This document shows, one piece after another, positions 24,916 to 33,874 of a DNA stretch of 64,000 bases. Origin of the DNA: ENR-C20 sp942493145 (lineage in GTDB: Bacteria > Bacillota > Clostridia > Acetivibrionales > DTU013). Every line of letters begins with the position of its first letter. Positions within the stretch are counted from its first letter, which is position 1. The stretch covers positions 1,860,001-1,924,000 of the forward strand of contig OW818679.1 of NCBI GenBank assembly GCA_942493145.1. Reading direction: 5' to 3'. Made by a program: the position numbers and the translations under genes. The notes beneath the pieces were generated by a model, which made no database searches, was not told the DNA's origin, and saw nothing but the letters and a program-made list of their open reading frames with translations.

Positions 24916-26400
24916 ATGGATGAAACAGGGAATGTGAACAACAATGGTAATGAGAATTCAAATACGGTAAATGAACCGTCTTTAGGAACGGTAAATGAAT
25001 CTATGAATACAGGGGATGGAAATTCCAGCTATAACGCCGGCAACACCGACTACCAGCAGGGGAACAATAACTATCAGGCTGGAAACAACGGACAATATCC
25101 GAACTATTCCGGAAACTATAACACATACGGAGCAAACAACACATATGGAGCAAACAGCGCACCATATACTCCCCAGCGATATTACACTGAAACCTATAAT
25201 AAACCCAAAACGAGAAAAATCGGTGTTCTGCAGCTTATTCTTGCCGCCCTGATAGGTTCCATCCTTGGCGGTGGGCTGGTATTTGGAGGTATTACACTGG
25301 TTGCTCCCGTAATAAATTCATCCCTTTCGGGATTTATTGGCGAAAAAGTCGAATCAGCTTCAGACGGGACCGCTACGGCTGCTACCGACAACGGAGCCTA
25401 CAAGAAAATTGAGATAACCCAGTCAGACTCACCTGTCACTGCAATAGCGGAAAAAGTCAGTCCGTCAATAGTAGGAATAAAGGTTACTATGGAATCAACG
25501 GGACAGGGCTTCTTTTTCGATTTGGGAGAAGGCACCAGTGAAGGGTCGGGTATAATCATCAGGGAAGACGGATATATACTTACGAATAATCATGTTATTG
25601 AAAGTGCTTTGACTTCAAATACAAACAACATTTCACAGGGCTCAAAAATAGAAGTTATTCTGCCTAGTGACAAAGAAAAGACATATACGGCTACATTGGT
25701 CGGAAGGGATACAGACAGTGACCTTGCCGTGCTGAAGATAGAAGCTGCAGGATTGCCGGCAGCGGAACTTGGTGATTCAAGTGCCCTGAAAGCTGGTGAG
25801 CTTGCGGTTGCAATAGGAAATCCGGGTGGGCTGGATTATATGGGTTCAATAACTGCAGGAGTCATCAGCGGACTCAACAGGATCATAACCTCTGAGAATG
25901 GGACAGAGCTGACACTCATCCAGACTGATGCAGCGATAAATCCCGGTAACAGCGGCGGAGCTCTCTGCAACTCGGAAGGGAAGGTTATAGGTATCAACAC
26001 AATAAAAATTGCTGCAACAGGGTATGAAGGCCTTGGTTTTGCAATACCATCCAACTATGCCAGGGAAATATCCAACAGCCTTATAGAGTACAAATATGTA
26101 AAAGGGAAGCCCTACCTTGGTATCCAGATCGACCAGAGGTTCAACGATGAAGTGGCGGCTCAGAACAATGTCCCGACAGGCCTGCTGGTATACGATGTAA
26201 CTCCACTGAGTGCGGCTTACAAGGCCGGAATACAGGCGGGAGATATCATTACCAAATTTGACGGTGTGGCAGTTAAAACCTTCAAGGAGCTGGAGACACA
26301 AAAGAACAAGCACAAACCTGGAGAACAGGTTGTCATAGAAATATACAGAGATGGTGGCACAAAGACTTATACAATAACCCTTGATGAAGAGAAGAACTAG
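24916..26400 (+). CDS. htrA: HtrA/DegP-like membrane serine protease
   Basis: 494 aa. An Asn/Gly/Tyr-rich cytoplasmic region of about 95 residues with short repeats leads into a membrane helix (about 100-130), a trypsin-like protease domain and one PDZ domain (about 390-490). The catalytic triad is visible: His in TNNHVIE, Asp in DSDLAVLKI and Ser in NPGNSGGAL. It degrades or refolds misfolded proteins outside the membrane. The ATG at 24916 is 8 nt after AAAGGAG. The position behind a two-component system suggests induction by it. Confidence 0.94.
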   Translation: MDETGNVNNNGNENSNTVNEPSLGTVNESMNTGDGNSSYNAGNTDYQQGNNNYQAGNNGQYPNYSGNYNTYGANNTYGANSAPYTPQRYYTETYNKPKTRKIGVLQLILAALIGSILGGGLVFGGITLVAPVINSSLSGFIGEKVESASDGTATAATDNGAYKKIEITQSDSPVTAIAEKVSPSIVGIKVTMESTGQGFFFDLGEGTSEGSGIIIREDGYILTNNHVIESALTSNTNNISQGSKIEVILPSDKEKTYTATLVGRDTDSDLAVLKIEAAGLPAAELGDSSALKAGELAVAIGNPGGLDYMGSITAGVISGLNRIITSENGTELTLIQTDAAINPGNSGGALCNSEGKVIGINTIKIAATGYEGLGFAIPSNYAREISNSLIEYKYVKGKPYLGIQIDQRFNDEVAAQNNVPTGLLVYDVTPLSAAYKAGIQAGDIITKFDGVAVKTFKELETQKNKHKPGEQVVIEIYRDGGTKTYTITLDEEKN

Positions 26401-26414
26401 AACTGATAACTGGG

Positions 26415-26450
26415 AAAAAGCAGTGGCTGAAATATGCTTACTGCTTTTTT
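26415..26450 (+). terminator. intrinsic terminator after htrA
   Basis: AAAAAGCAGT / ACTGCTTTTT forms a 10-bp stem with a 15-nt loop, followed by more T residues. Confidence 0.9.
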
Positions 26451-26592
26451 CATTATAATGAAAAATTTAATAATATTTTAACCTGTCTGTAACCGTGGAG
26501 ATTCAATTGAAAGTATATAATTTTATTTGTATAATGATTCTATAGGTTATAAAACTTTTTTTACAAAAGAATGTATTTCGGGAGGGCCTGTC

Positions 26593-27447
26593 ATGAAATT
26601 TAGATTCCGCATATTCTCGGTTATGCTAGTTATTCTTTTATCTGTATCAGTCATTTTCAATGTAACATTGGTAATGTCTGCCGGAACCGCCGAACCTGGT
26701 TCTGCAGAGGATCCCATAATATCAAAGAGCTATGTTGATGCCAGGTTCACACAACTTGAGAGCCAGTTCAAGGCTCTTCAATCCAAATATGATGCGGCTT
26801 TGAAGGAGCTTCAGACGGGAGGTTCGTCGCAGGGCTTTGCGGTTGTTGAACTGCAAAAAGGGAAAACGATTATTTCAGGAGATGGTGCTGAAATCATCCT
26901 GAGATCAGGCACTGCAACGGCGATAAAGGGAACATACGGAAGCCTGGCGGACACTACATCTGCAAAGGATCTTGCTGCCGGAGCTGCGGTTACAAAAAAT
27001 CACCTTCTCATATCATCAAGGAATGACGGTCGGGGTCTGAAAGCTACAGCAATGTGCTACCTGCTTGTCAGAGGCGGTTATACCATTCCCGGGTCAACCA
27101 CCACCACTACCACTCCTATACCAACTGTCAGCCCAGCTGCCAACACGGCTACTCCAAGCCCGACTGCCAGCCCAACTGCCAGCCCAACCACTGATACGGG
27201 CACTGATACTCCCATCGATACCGGCACAGGTGACACTGAGGATATACCAAGTACTGCGGTAACCGGGACCGTTATTGCTTCAGCACTGAATGTCAGGGCA
27301 GAATCCAATACCAATTGTGCTATTCTGGGGAAAATATATAATGGGGAAGTAGTCACAATCCTATCGCAGGAGAACGAATGGTACAGGATAAAGACACAAG
27401 GCGGAATCACCGGCTGGGTCCTTGCAGAATTCCTGGATGTTGAGTAA
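26593..27447 (+). CDS. secreted protein with C-terminal bacterial SH3 domain
   Basis: 284 aa. A signal peptide or signal anchor occupies about residues 1-30, then a short coiled segment, a folded middle part of unknown type (about 75-155), a Thr/Pro/Ser linker (about 163-215) and a C-terminal SH3b domain that includes ALNVRAESNTNCAILGKI and GWVLAEFL. SH3b domains of this kind often bind cell-wall peptides. GGAGGG precedes the ATG. The linker resembles those joining domains in secreted clostridial enzymes. The middle domain is unrecognised. Confidence 0.82.
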   Translation: MKFRFRIFSVMLVILLSVSVIFNVTLVMSAGTAEPGSAEDPIISKSYVDARFTQLESQFKALQSKYDAALKELQTGGSSQGFAVVELQKGKTIISGDGAEIILRSGTATAIKGTYGSLADTTSAKDLAAGAAVTKNHLLISSRNDGRGLKATAMCYLLVRGGYTIPGSTTTTTTPIPTVSPAANTATPSPTASPTASPTTDTGTDTPIDTGTGDTEDIPSTAVTGTVIASALNVRAESNTNCAILGKIYNGEVVTILSQENEWYRIKTQGGITGWVLAEFLDVE

Positions 27448-27552
27448 CAATAATCTGTTAAATTTGAAATAATAAGGTTGAATCATACATACCATTCATA
27501 TATGCCCAATAATATAGTATAGGATTACTGAAGTAACATAAGGTAATTAACT

Positions 27553-28335
27553 ATGCTGCTAAAAATTTTCTCTTTGGATAAGTTCTTTCGAAGTGTATTT
27601 TTGCTATTTCTAATGTCATTTTTAATAACGGTATCGGTTTTGGCTTTTTTGAACAGCCAATATATAAATGTATATGCTCCCGAACGAAAGCTGCCTGTCT
27701 ATTCAGTTGATACGAATGACAAGGTTGTCGCCATTACCTTCGATTGTGCCTGGGGGGCGGATGATATACCGGAAATACTTGAAGTACTTGAAGGCAGGAA
27801 TGTTAAGGCAAGTTTTTTTGTTGTAGGGCAATGGGCAGAAAAATACCCTGAAAAGATTAAAATGATATCACTTCATGGCCATGATCTGGCCAATCATTCC
27901 TATTCACACTTTAGAATGAGCACCCTGGATGCTGTAAGAAATGCTAAGGAGATCAGCAAATGCGGGGAAATACTTGACGAAGCCACAGGATCAAAAACAA
28001 ATCTGTTCAGGGCACCATACGGTGATTACAGCAACAGTGTGCTGGAGACGGCGGAAAAGCTGGGCTATTACACTATCCAGTGGGATGTGGATTCTCTTGA
28101 TTGGAAACCCGGTATCAGCAGGGATGAAATCATTGATAGAGTTTATAGAAAGGTGCGTCCGGGCTCAATCATCCTATTCCACAATGATACAAAGTATACA
28201 GCGGGTCTTCTGCCTGAGATAATTGATGGACTCAGGGACAAGGGATATGAATTCCTGCCTGTTTCCGGGCTTGTTATTCAGGATGATTATTATATTGATT
28301 TTGAAGGACGCCAAAAAAGGCAGGGAAATAATTAA
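27553..28335 (+). CDS. membrane-anchored polysaccharide deacetylase (NodB domain)
   Basis: 260 aa. An N-terminal membrane helix (about residues 12-35) is followed by a NodB fold that removes acetyl groups from glycans. The first motif reads TFDCAWG with a following ADD, a variant known in sporulation deacetylases of the PdaB/YlxY type. The metal motif is HSYSH, then RAPYGD, and the last motif contains ILFHND. It is likely involved in peptidoglycan changes during sporulation, by family resemblance only. Its nearest neighbours are an SH3 protein and a Mur-like protein. Confidence 0.9.
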   Translation: MLLKIFSLDKFFRSVFLLFLMSFLITVSVLAFLNSQYINVYAPERKLPVYSVDTNDKVVAITFDCAWGADDIPEILEVLEGRNVKASFFVVGQWAEKYPEKIKMISLHGHDLANHSYSHFRMSTLDAVRNAKEISKCGEILDEATGSKTNLFRAPYGDYSNSVLETAEKLGYYTIQWDVDSLDWKPGISRDEIIDRVYRKVRPGSIILFHNDTKYTAGLLPEIIDGLRDKGYEFLPVSGLVIQDDYYIDFEGRQKRQGNN

Positions 28336-28464
28336 CATAATACTGTAATTGTTCAGTACATAAAATATCAAATCTGGACATATTATATAAGCATGTTCAT
28401 TTGGTCTATAACATTACTTTTTGATGATAAAAACAACAGAACAGAGTGAAATGGGGTTTATGAA

Positions 28465-29118
28465 ATGATTTTTGCAGGTATTGCAGGTAGTGAAGGCAAG
28501 ATAGAAACAGCTGTTCATATAAATTCAATATTCAGTTCCTCGGGGAAAAAGATCAGTGTAGTGGATTCCAGAAATATTACTGCATTGGATTCTAAAAGGT
28601 TCAAAAACTTTATAGGTGAATTGGAAAAAAACAAGGTTGATATTCTGATACTAAAGCTTGGTATATCTGATATAGCTGGCTTTCTGAATAGGGATATTCA
28701 TTTTGATATAATGATATTTACAGGTAAGCTTGAGAGCATGCCTGATTCAAGTGGTGATGAGTATTCGGCAATGGTGGAAAGGGCATATCAGCTGCTGGAT
28801 GAAAAGGGAATCGCAATCGTAAATGTCGATGATAACGAACTGGTTGATATACTACGTGGTATGAAGCATCATATCCTTACTTATGGCTTCAACTCCAAAG
28901 CCAGTATTACAACATCAAGCATAGGGGATTCGGTTTTCAAGGATGGGCTGATTTGCTGCCTTCAGAGGACAATTTCAGCCAGTAACGGAATTGTATTCGA
29001 GCCACAGGAGTATAAACTTAAGCTTGAATCAGATGATCAGGAAATCCATAATATTCTCGCTGCTGCTTCGTTTGCATTGATCAATGGAATTGATTTAAAT
29101 GCAGTTGATACGTTCTGA
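28465..29118 (+). CDS. Mur-ligase-like protein lacking catalytic residues
   Basis: 217 aa. The whole chain matches the central ATPase domain of Mur ligases (MurE type) in order: a P-loop-like start GIAGSEGKIET where active enzymes have GTNGKTT, a segment HFDIMIFTGKLES where they have FTNLSQDHLD, then IVNVDDNE, HHILTYGF and HNILAAASFAL. Both the UDP-substrate domain and the C-terminal amino-acid-binding domain are absent. It is therefore probably not a ligase. A GGGG 8 nt upstream supports the ATG. It may be a pseudoenzyme in envelope or spore biology, or a diverged ATPase. Confidence 0.75.
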   Translation: MIFAGIAGSEGKIETAVHINSIFSSSGKKISVVDSRNITALDSKRFKNFIGELEKNKVDILILKLGISDIAGFLNRDIHFDIMIFTGKLESMPDSSGDEYSAMVERAYQLLDEKGIAIVNVDDNELVDILRGMKHHILTYGFNSKASITTSSIGDSVFKDGLICCLQRTISASNGIVFEPQEYKLKLESDDQEIHNILAAASFALINGIDLNAVDTF

Positions 29119-29248
29119 ATACCATATTTTTCAACATGTTCTATTTCTTTAGTGCAATTTGGCCAATATTATTCTAAAATAATGATTATAGGGATTCTCA
29201 AGTCGCTAATAATGTAATATAATATAAAAAAATAGTTATTTGTAATTA

Positions 29249-29275
29249 TTTAGAATTATTTATTTAAATTCTAAA
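29249..29275. promoter_or_regulatory. palindrome upstream of the tandem OB-fold gene
   Basis: TTTAGAATT / AATTCTAAA are perfect 9-bp arms with a 9-bp AT spacer, 78 bp before the next gene. The surrounding 235-bp gap is very AT-rich and otherwise shows nothing. It could be an operator; no regulator is known. Confidence 0.45.
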
Positions 29276-29353
29276 TTAGTCCATTCTCGAATAAACATAC
29301 ATTAGAAAAATAGCGAAAATACATATGAACCTTGAGAGGAGAGTGGGGGTCGG

Positions 29354-30058
29354 ATGGTCGGTAACATCATAGAGAACAACATGGTAACCATTTCCGGTAA
29401 AGTAGTGTCTGGTGTCGAGTTTAGTCATGAGGTCTATGGAGAAGGGTTTTATTATTTCATGCTGGATGTACCAAGACTCAGTGATAGCAGCGACAAGATA
29501 CCGGTTACAATTTCAGAACGACTTGCCAGCAAGGATAAACTGGAAATAGGAACCGTTATTGAGGTTGAGGGCCAGTTTCGATCATACAACAGTTATAATA
29601 GTGAAGGCAACAGGCTTTTACTGACAGTATTCGCCAGAGACATAATATTCCTCGAAGACGAGAAAAGGATAAAGAACCCTAACCAAATATATCTTAACGG
29701 TTATATATGCAAGAAACCCATATACCGTACGACTCCTTTCGGCAGGGAAATCACAGACATACTGCTTGCAGTAAACCGTCCATACAACAAATCAGATTAC
29801 ATACCCTGCATCGCTTGGGGCAGGAATGCCAGATTCTCAGAAAACCTTACCGTTGGGGATAATATAAAGGTATGGGGAAGGATCCAGAGCAGGACCTACC
29901 AGAAGAAATTTGACAGTGGAGAAGCCATAACTAAAATAGCATACGAAGTATCGATTTCTAAAATGGAAAATGCCCTTGAGACGACACACGAAGGACATCA
30001 TGAAGGTGTAGAAGAAGAGGAAGGCGTAACAGGGGAATTCATCGAGACTGAGAAGTAG
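29354..30058 (+). CDS. tandem OB-fold single-strand DNA-binding-like protein
   Basis: 234 aa with two related OB-fold regions: about 1-97 (VTISGKVVSGVEFSHEVYGE, then FYYFMLDVPR) and about 105-205 (IYLNGYICKKPIYRTTPFGR, then IPCIAWGRNA). The second matches SSB/PriB-type domains. The tail is very acidic and ends near GEFIETEK, similar in character to SSB tails that recruit partners. It is not a classical SSB, which has one OB fold per chain. The ATG follows GGAGAGTGGGGG. A small P-loop protein lies 42 bp downstream in the same direction. Confidence 0.82.
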   Translation: MVGNIIENNMVTISGKVVSGVEFSHEVYGEGFYYFMLDVPRLSDSSDKIPVTISERLASKDKLEIGTVIEVEGQFRSYNSYNSEGNRLLLTVFARDIIFLEDEKRIKNPNQIYLNGYICKKPIYRTTPFGREITDILLAVNRPYNKSDYIPCIAWGRNARFSENLTVGDNIKVWGRIQSRTYQKKFDSGEAITKIAYEVSISKMENALETTHEGHHEGVEEEEGVTGEFIETEK

Positions 30059-30100
30059 ACTTGGGAATACATCACAACTGAAGAAGGAAGGTAGAAACCC

Positions 30101-30520
30101 ATGATACGTATAATTTACGGTGAAAAGGGAATGGGCAAGACGAAAATCCTTATAAATACTGCCAATAATCTGGCTGGGCAAAGCAAGGGTGATGTGGTAT
30201 TCATTGATGACAGTAATCAGTTGATTTACGATTTGAAGCATGATATCAGATTCATAAACGTTTCAGATTTTCCTTCCATGGGACAGGATGGCTTTATTGG
30301 CTTCATTTGTGGTATGGTTTCTCAGGATTATGATATTGAAGGCATATTCATTGATGGATTAAACTACATATTGAAACAGAATGCCTCCGAGTTCGGAAAG
30401 TTTTTTGGCATCCTGAAACCTTTTTCTGAAAAGCATGGTATTGACTTTTATATAACAATTAATGGGAAAAATGAGGACATACCTGAATTCATAAAAGAGT
30501 TCAACTGGATTCCTCTTTAA
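30101..30520 (+). CDS. small P-loop NTPase-like protein
   Basis: 139 aa. Walker A is GEKGMGKTK (about residues 7-15) and a Walker B-like strand is GIFIDGL (about 81-87). Nothing is fused to it. The length suggests a minimal RecA/AAA-like core. It probably shares a transcript with the OB-fold gene, hinting at a DNA-related role. It overlaps the 3' end of the convergent lipoprotein gene by 20 bp. The function is unknown. Confidence 0.75.
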   Translation: MIRIIYGEKGMGKTKILINTANNLAGQSKGDVVFIDDSNQLIYDLKHDIRFINVSDFPSMGQDGFIGFICGMVSQDYDIEGIFIDGLNYILKQNASEFGKFFGILKPFSEKHGIDFYITINGKNEDIPEFIKEFNWIPL

Positions 30521-31454
30521 ATGATTTTTCCAGTTCTTCAATATTTTTAAGGGCAACTCTTCCTTTAATGTCAGTCAAGACATTGTTTTTTTCTGCGACC
30601 ACTTTTTCCAGTTCATATATGGAAAGGTCGAGCTTGCTGGAAGTCTGTTGTTGCTTTTCTTCAAGAGTATTTTTAAGGATTGACCACGAAGATTTCACTC
30701 CGGCTATGTCTTTTTGAACACTGTCCCAATCTGCAACTGAAGAATCCAGTATGATATTCCGGATGAAGTATCGTAATTTCTTGATTTCAGGAGACATTTT
30801 CGTATTGTATAGATTGAAGATATCTGCCAGGTGCGAATAAAGCTCATTTGCTGAGGTCATTGTCTTTGTCTTGTCTTTGGCCACAACGAATTTTGTAAGA
30901 TTGTTCAATGAATTTCCGAATGAGTCAAGAATCTTCATATCCGCACCTTTTTTTACAATTACAGGCATAAATGAATTCCACTGGTAGTGTAGATTGTTGA
31001 CAGTCGAATTCAGATCTTTCCAAGTCTGGTCCTGGGTAGATGTCTGCTGCTGGGCTCCTTGCTTGTTACCCTGCTGCTGATCCGACTGCTGTGTGCTTTG
31101 CTGCTTGCTATCCTGCTGTGCCCCTTGCTGTTGAGTACCTTGTTGTGTCCCTTGCTGCTGAGTGCCCTGCTGCTGAGTATCCTGCTGAGTGCCCTGCTGG
31201 CCTTCCTGTTGCCCGGATTCCTCCTTCTTATCAGAGGTTTTCACAGTAGGACCTTCCAATAATTCGAAGACCTTCTCAACATTTGCTTCAATTTCTATTA
31301 TTTCATCAGGGATTTCTTCGTACTGCTTCGTATCCTGTGATGATTGCTGCTGTGCACCCGATTGTTCACCGGACTTGCTGCCGCATGCAACAACCATCAA
31401 GAGAAACGATAGAATACATACCAACGAAATGACCCTGCCCGCACAATTGAACAT
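30501..31454 (-). CDS. Gln-rich lipoprotein
   Basis: 317 aa. A type II signal peptide ends in the lipobox VVACGS, so the mature protein should be lipid-anchored outside the membrane. A low-complexity Gln/Gly/Thr tract of about 60 residues (near 80-140) made of QQGT-like repeats follows, then a helical C-terminal domain of about 175 residues that I do not recognise. The start at 31454 follows GAGGAA; an in-frame ATG at 31487 has a weaker site. It runs convergent to the P-loop gene and divergent from the next small gene. Confidence 0.8.
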   Translation of the reverse strand: MFNCAGRVISLVCILSFLLMVVACGSKSGEQSGAQQQSSQDTKQYEEIPDEIIEIEANVEKVFELLEGPTVKTSDKKEESGQQEGQQGTQQDTQQQGTQQQGTQQGTQQQGAQQDSKQQSTQQSDQQQGNKQGAQQQTSTQDQTWKDLNSTVNNLHYQWNSFMPVIVKKGADMKILDSFGNSLNNLTKFVVAKDKTKTMTSANELYSHLADIFNLYNTKMSPEIKKLRYFIRNIILDSSVADWDSVQKDIAGVKSSWSILKNTLEEKQQQTSSKLDLSIYELEKVVAEKNNVLTDIKGRVALKNIEELEKSFKEESS

Positions 31455-31706
31455 CCGACGATTCCTCAACGGTTTCCCTCCTGTCATATATCCTGAAAAA
31501 CAATAGCACTACTTTGTGGCAATATAATCAATATGATTTAGTATAGGTAGAAAAAATGATTTTGATACTTTGATTGGTTCAACATTGTATGTTATACAAA
31601 AGGCTTCTGACTTCATGTTAATATTTACATAAAGGATTTCTTGCTTCTGTGTCAAATATTTATTTATACGAAGTACAAAAGAATTGTGAATCTGGAGGAT
31701 GTTAAA

Positions 31707-32009
31707 ATGTCAATTACAATAAACCTGTGGTCGGAAAAGAACGGTGAACTAAAGAGGTTTCTGGATTGTTATTATGAAAGGGAGGGTGTTATAGATAACG
31801 ATGTGGAAAGATGGATATATGTATGTAGAAAGCCACTCGATGCAGTCGATATCATAAGTGCACTCATTGATAATAATGACAGGTATCAAATCGGTATGGG
31901 AATACAGGTTAATGAGGAATGCCTGCATCCGGTTACTGCAGAGAACCATAATGATGTTATAAGAGGAATGTTTCAATTGTTTTATGAGCAAAGTGCAGTA
32001 AATGTTTAA
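31707..32009 (+). CDS. small protein of unknown function
   Basis: 100 aa, no signal or membrane helix, rather acidic. Start set by GGAGG 8 nt before the ATG at 31707; the frame upstream has no such site. Segments such as VERWIYVCRKPLDAVDIISA look like a folded cytoplasmic domain. It stands alone, divergent from the lipoprotein and convergent with the MFS/SpeE-like gene 13 bp away. I do not recognise the family. Confidence 0.7.
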   Translation: MSITINLWSEKNGELKRFLDCYYEREGVIDNDVERWIYVCRKPLDAVDIISALIDNNDRYQIGMGIQVNEECLHPVTAENHNDVIRGMFQLFYEQSAVNV

Positions 32010-32022
32010 AAAATTACTCTGA

Positions 32023-33630
32023 TCAGCTCCCCGAGATAAGTTTCAGCAAACCGCTGACACCGCCTCCTGAGGATCCGATTTCATCTTTAAAATAATCCAG
32101 GCTGTCGGCGACTATTTCATCAAGGACCTTCTGCCCGAGTACCTCAACGGGTGCAAGGTCATCAGTAAGTACCATATTTGTATCGGACGTCTCCACCAAC
32201 CCATCAAGGACTTCTGAAGCAACGGACTGAAGCTGGCTGTCGCTATCCAGTTGTTCAACATTCCGGGCGTAGGATTCGAGACACTTTTCATCATCTGATG
32301 AAAAGACTATTGTATTGGTAGATCCGGGAATGTTGTATTTATAAACCTTGCCCATATTATTCCTGAGTGTCTGTGCAAGATAATCCTCTATTTCACGATT
32401 ATCCTGTGACCTCATGTTTATGTTGATCATAATCACGCCGCCTGGATTGAGGTGTCCCTTTATTTCGGTGAAGAATTCGGTAGTGGACATATGAAATGGA
32501 ATGGTTATGTCGTGGTATGCATCCACCATCACCACGTCATATTTGCCGGCGTCCTTGCTTGACAGGAATATCCGGCCGTCGTTCACAAAAACCGTTGCTT
32601 CTTCATCTTTGAGTTCGAAGTATTCCTTTGAAAGATTGACTATCTTCTGATCTATTTCCACTCCGGTTATATTGCTGCCAGGAAAGAAATACTTGCATTC
32701 CTTTGCGAATGTGCCTGTGCCCATACCAAGTACAAGTACATCAAAGCTTTTTTCAGCATCCATATCCTTTATAAAAAGTGGCGCCATAAGCGCATAGTCA
32801 TAATAGAGCCCGGATAGCTGTCTGTCCTTTTGATATATAGATTGCACACCAAATGCAACATTTGTTGAAAGGATAACCGTGTCGCCCTCTTCGGATACCT
32901 GAAGATAATTATACAGGGATTCATCTTCAACCAGTGTATTCTTCCAGAAAGCATAAGAATTGCTCAACGGAGCCAGAAGCAGTGCCAGTACAATAACCGC
33001 CGAGATGACAGTACGAATCACCCTGGTTTTTATTGTTATGAAATAATACAGGCATATGAGGATCAGAACAAGTGAAAATACCAGGAAGGTTTTCTGTGTG
33101 CCTATATAAGGGATGGTGAAGAAGGTGGGCACAAAAGTACCTATGATGCTGCCGATTGTTGAAGAGGCATAGATTTCGCCGGCAGTTTTGCCACTGTTCT
33201 CCATGTCGGTGATGCCCAGCTTTACAAGATACGGAGTGGCCATCCCCAGAAGTACAAGGGGGAAAGAGAAGACTACAAGGCAGGAGAATGCTGAACCAGC
33301 TACCAGCAGGTTGTTGGGAAGTATCCACATCATCACGAATACAGAAAATGCGACTATATACTTTCCAACCAGGGGTATTACAGCTATCCATATGGCTGCT
33401 ATCCAGACATATGAGAATAGCTTGCTGATGTTGCCGTGTTTGTCTGCGGACCTTCCGCCCAGAACATTACCGATGCTCAGTGAAATCATTATAAGCCCGA
33501 TGATTATAGTCCAGATGATTGATGAAGTTCCGAAATAAGGAGCCAACAATCTGCTGGCGCTAAGCTCGACTGCCATTACAGACATTCCGCAAAAAAATGC
33601 AGTTGCATAAAGGAATAAGTTTTTTTTCAT
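32023..33630 (-). CDS. fused MFS-like membrane domain and spermidine-synthase-like domain
   Basis: 535 aa. The first 210 residues hold about seven membrane segments related to major facilitator proteins. The rest is a Rossmann domain of the spermidine synthase type: VLVLGMGTGTF as the SAM/decarboxy-SAM loop, GVEIDQKIV, and VMVDAYHDITIPFHM at the active site. Such fused proteins are widespread, but few have been tested for polyamine synthesis. The start at 33630 follows GGGGGG. No speD, speA or other polyamine gene is near, so the substrate is open. Confidence 0.88.
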   Translation of the reverse strand: MKKNLFLYATAFFCGMSVMAVELSASRLLAPYFGTSSIIWTIIIGLIMISLSIGNVLGGRSADKHGNISKLFSYVWIAAIWIAVIPLVGKYIVAFSVFVMMWILPNNLLVAGSAFSCLVVFSFPLVLLGMATPYLVKLGITDMENSGKTAGEIYASSTIGSIIGTFVPTFFTIPYIGTQKTFLVFSLVLILICLYYFITIKTRVIRTVISAVIVLALLLAPLSNSYAFWKNTLVEDESLYNYLQVSEEGDTVILSTNVAFGVQSIYQKDRQLSGLYYDYALMAPLFIKDMDAEKSFDVLVLGMGTGTFAKECKYFFPGSNITGVEIDQKIVNLSKEYFELKDEEATVFVNDGRIFLSSKDAGKYDVVMVDAYHDITIPFHMSTTEFFTEIKGHLNPGGVIMININMRSQDNREIEDYLAQTLRNNMGKVYKYNIPGSTNTIVFSSDDEKCLESYARNVEQLDSDSQLQSVASEVLDGLVETSDTNMVLTDDLAPVEVLGQKVLDEIVADSLDYFKDEIGSSGGGVSGLLKLISGS

Positions 33631-33734
33631 AATGCCCCCCAAAAATATGCTCTGAAAATATAAAAAAAGTAATAAACATTAAAAATTATGCAATAATCAA
33701 ATAATAGTTTATATTAAATATTCGCAATTAACAA

Positions 33735-33762
33735 TTGAATCTTACAGACTCTATGGTAGAAT
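33735..33762 (+). promoter_or_regulatory. probable promoter of gatCAB
   Basis: TTGAAT (33735-33740) and TAGAAT (33757-33762) are 16 bp apart, placing a start near 33769. Confidence 0.55.
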
Positions 33763-33776
33763 ATTCTTACAAGAAC

Positions 33777-33804
33777 AACTTTTCCACGATGGAGTGGGAA
33801 AGTT
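33777..33804 (+). promoter_or_regulatory. leader hairpin before gatC
   Basis: AACTTTTCCAC / GTGGGAAAGTT (one G-T pair, 11 bp, 6-nt loop), followed by TTGTTATG, lies at the very start of the predicted gatCAB transcript. It could be a weak attenuator, a 5'-end stabiliser, or just the end of another transcript. Confidence 0.5.
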
Positions 33805-33874
33805 TTGTTATGCAATAAACCAAAATGTGACGAAACAAGCTACAATGAAGTTAATTGAAACGGAGATATAATCA

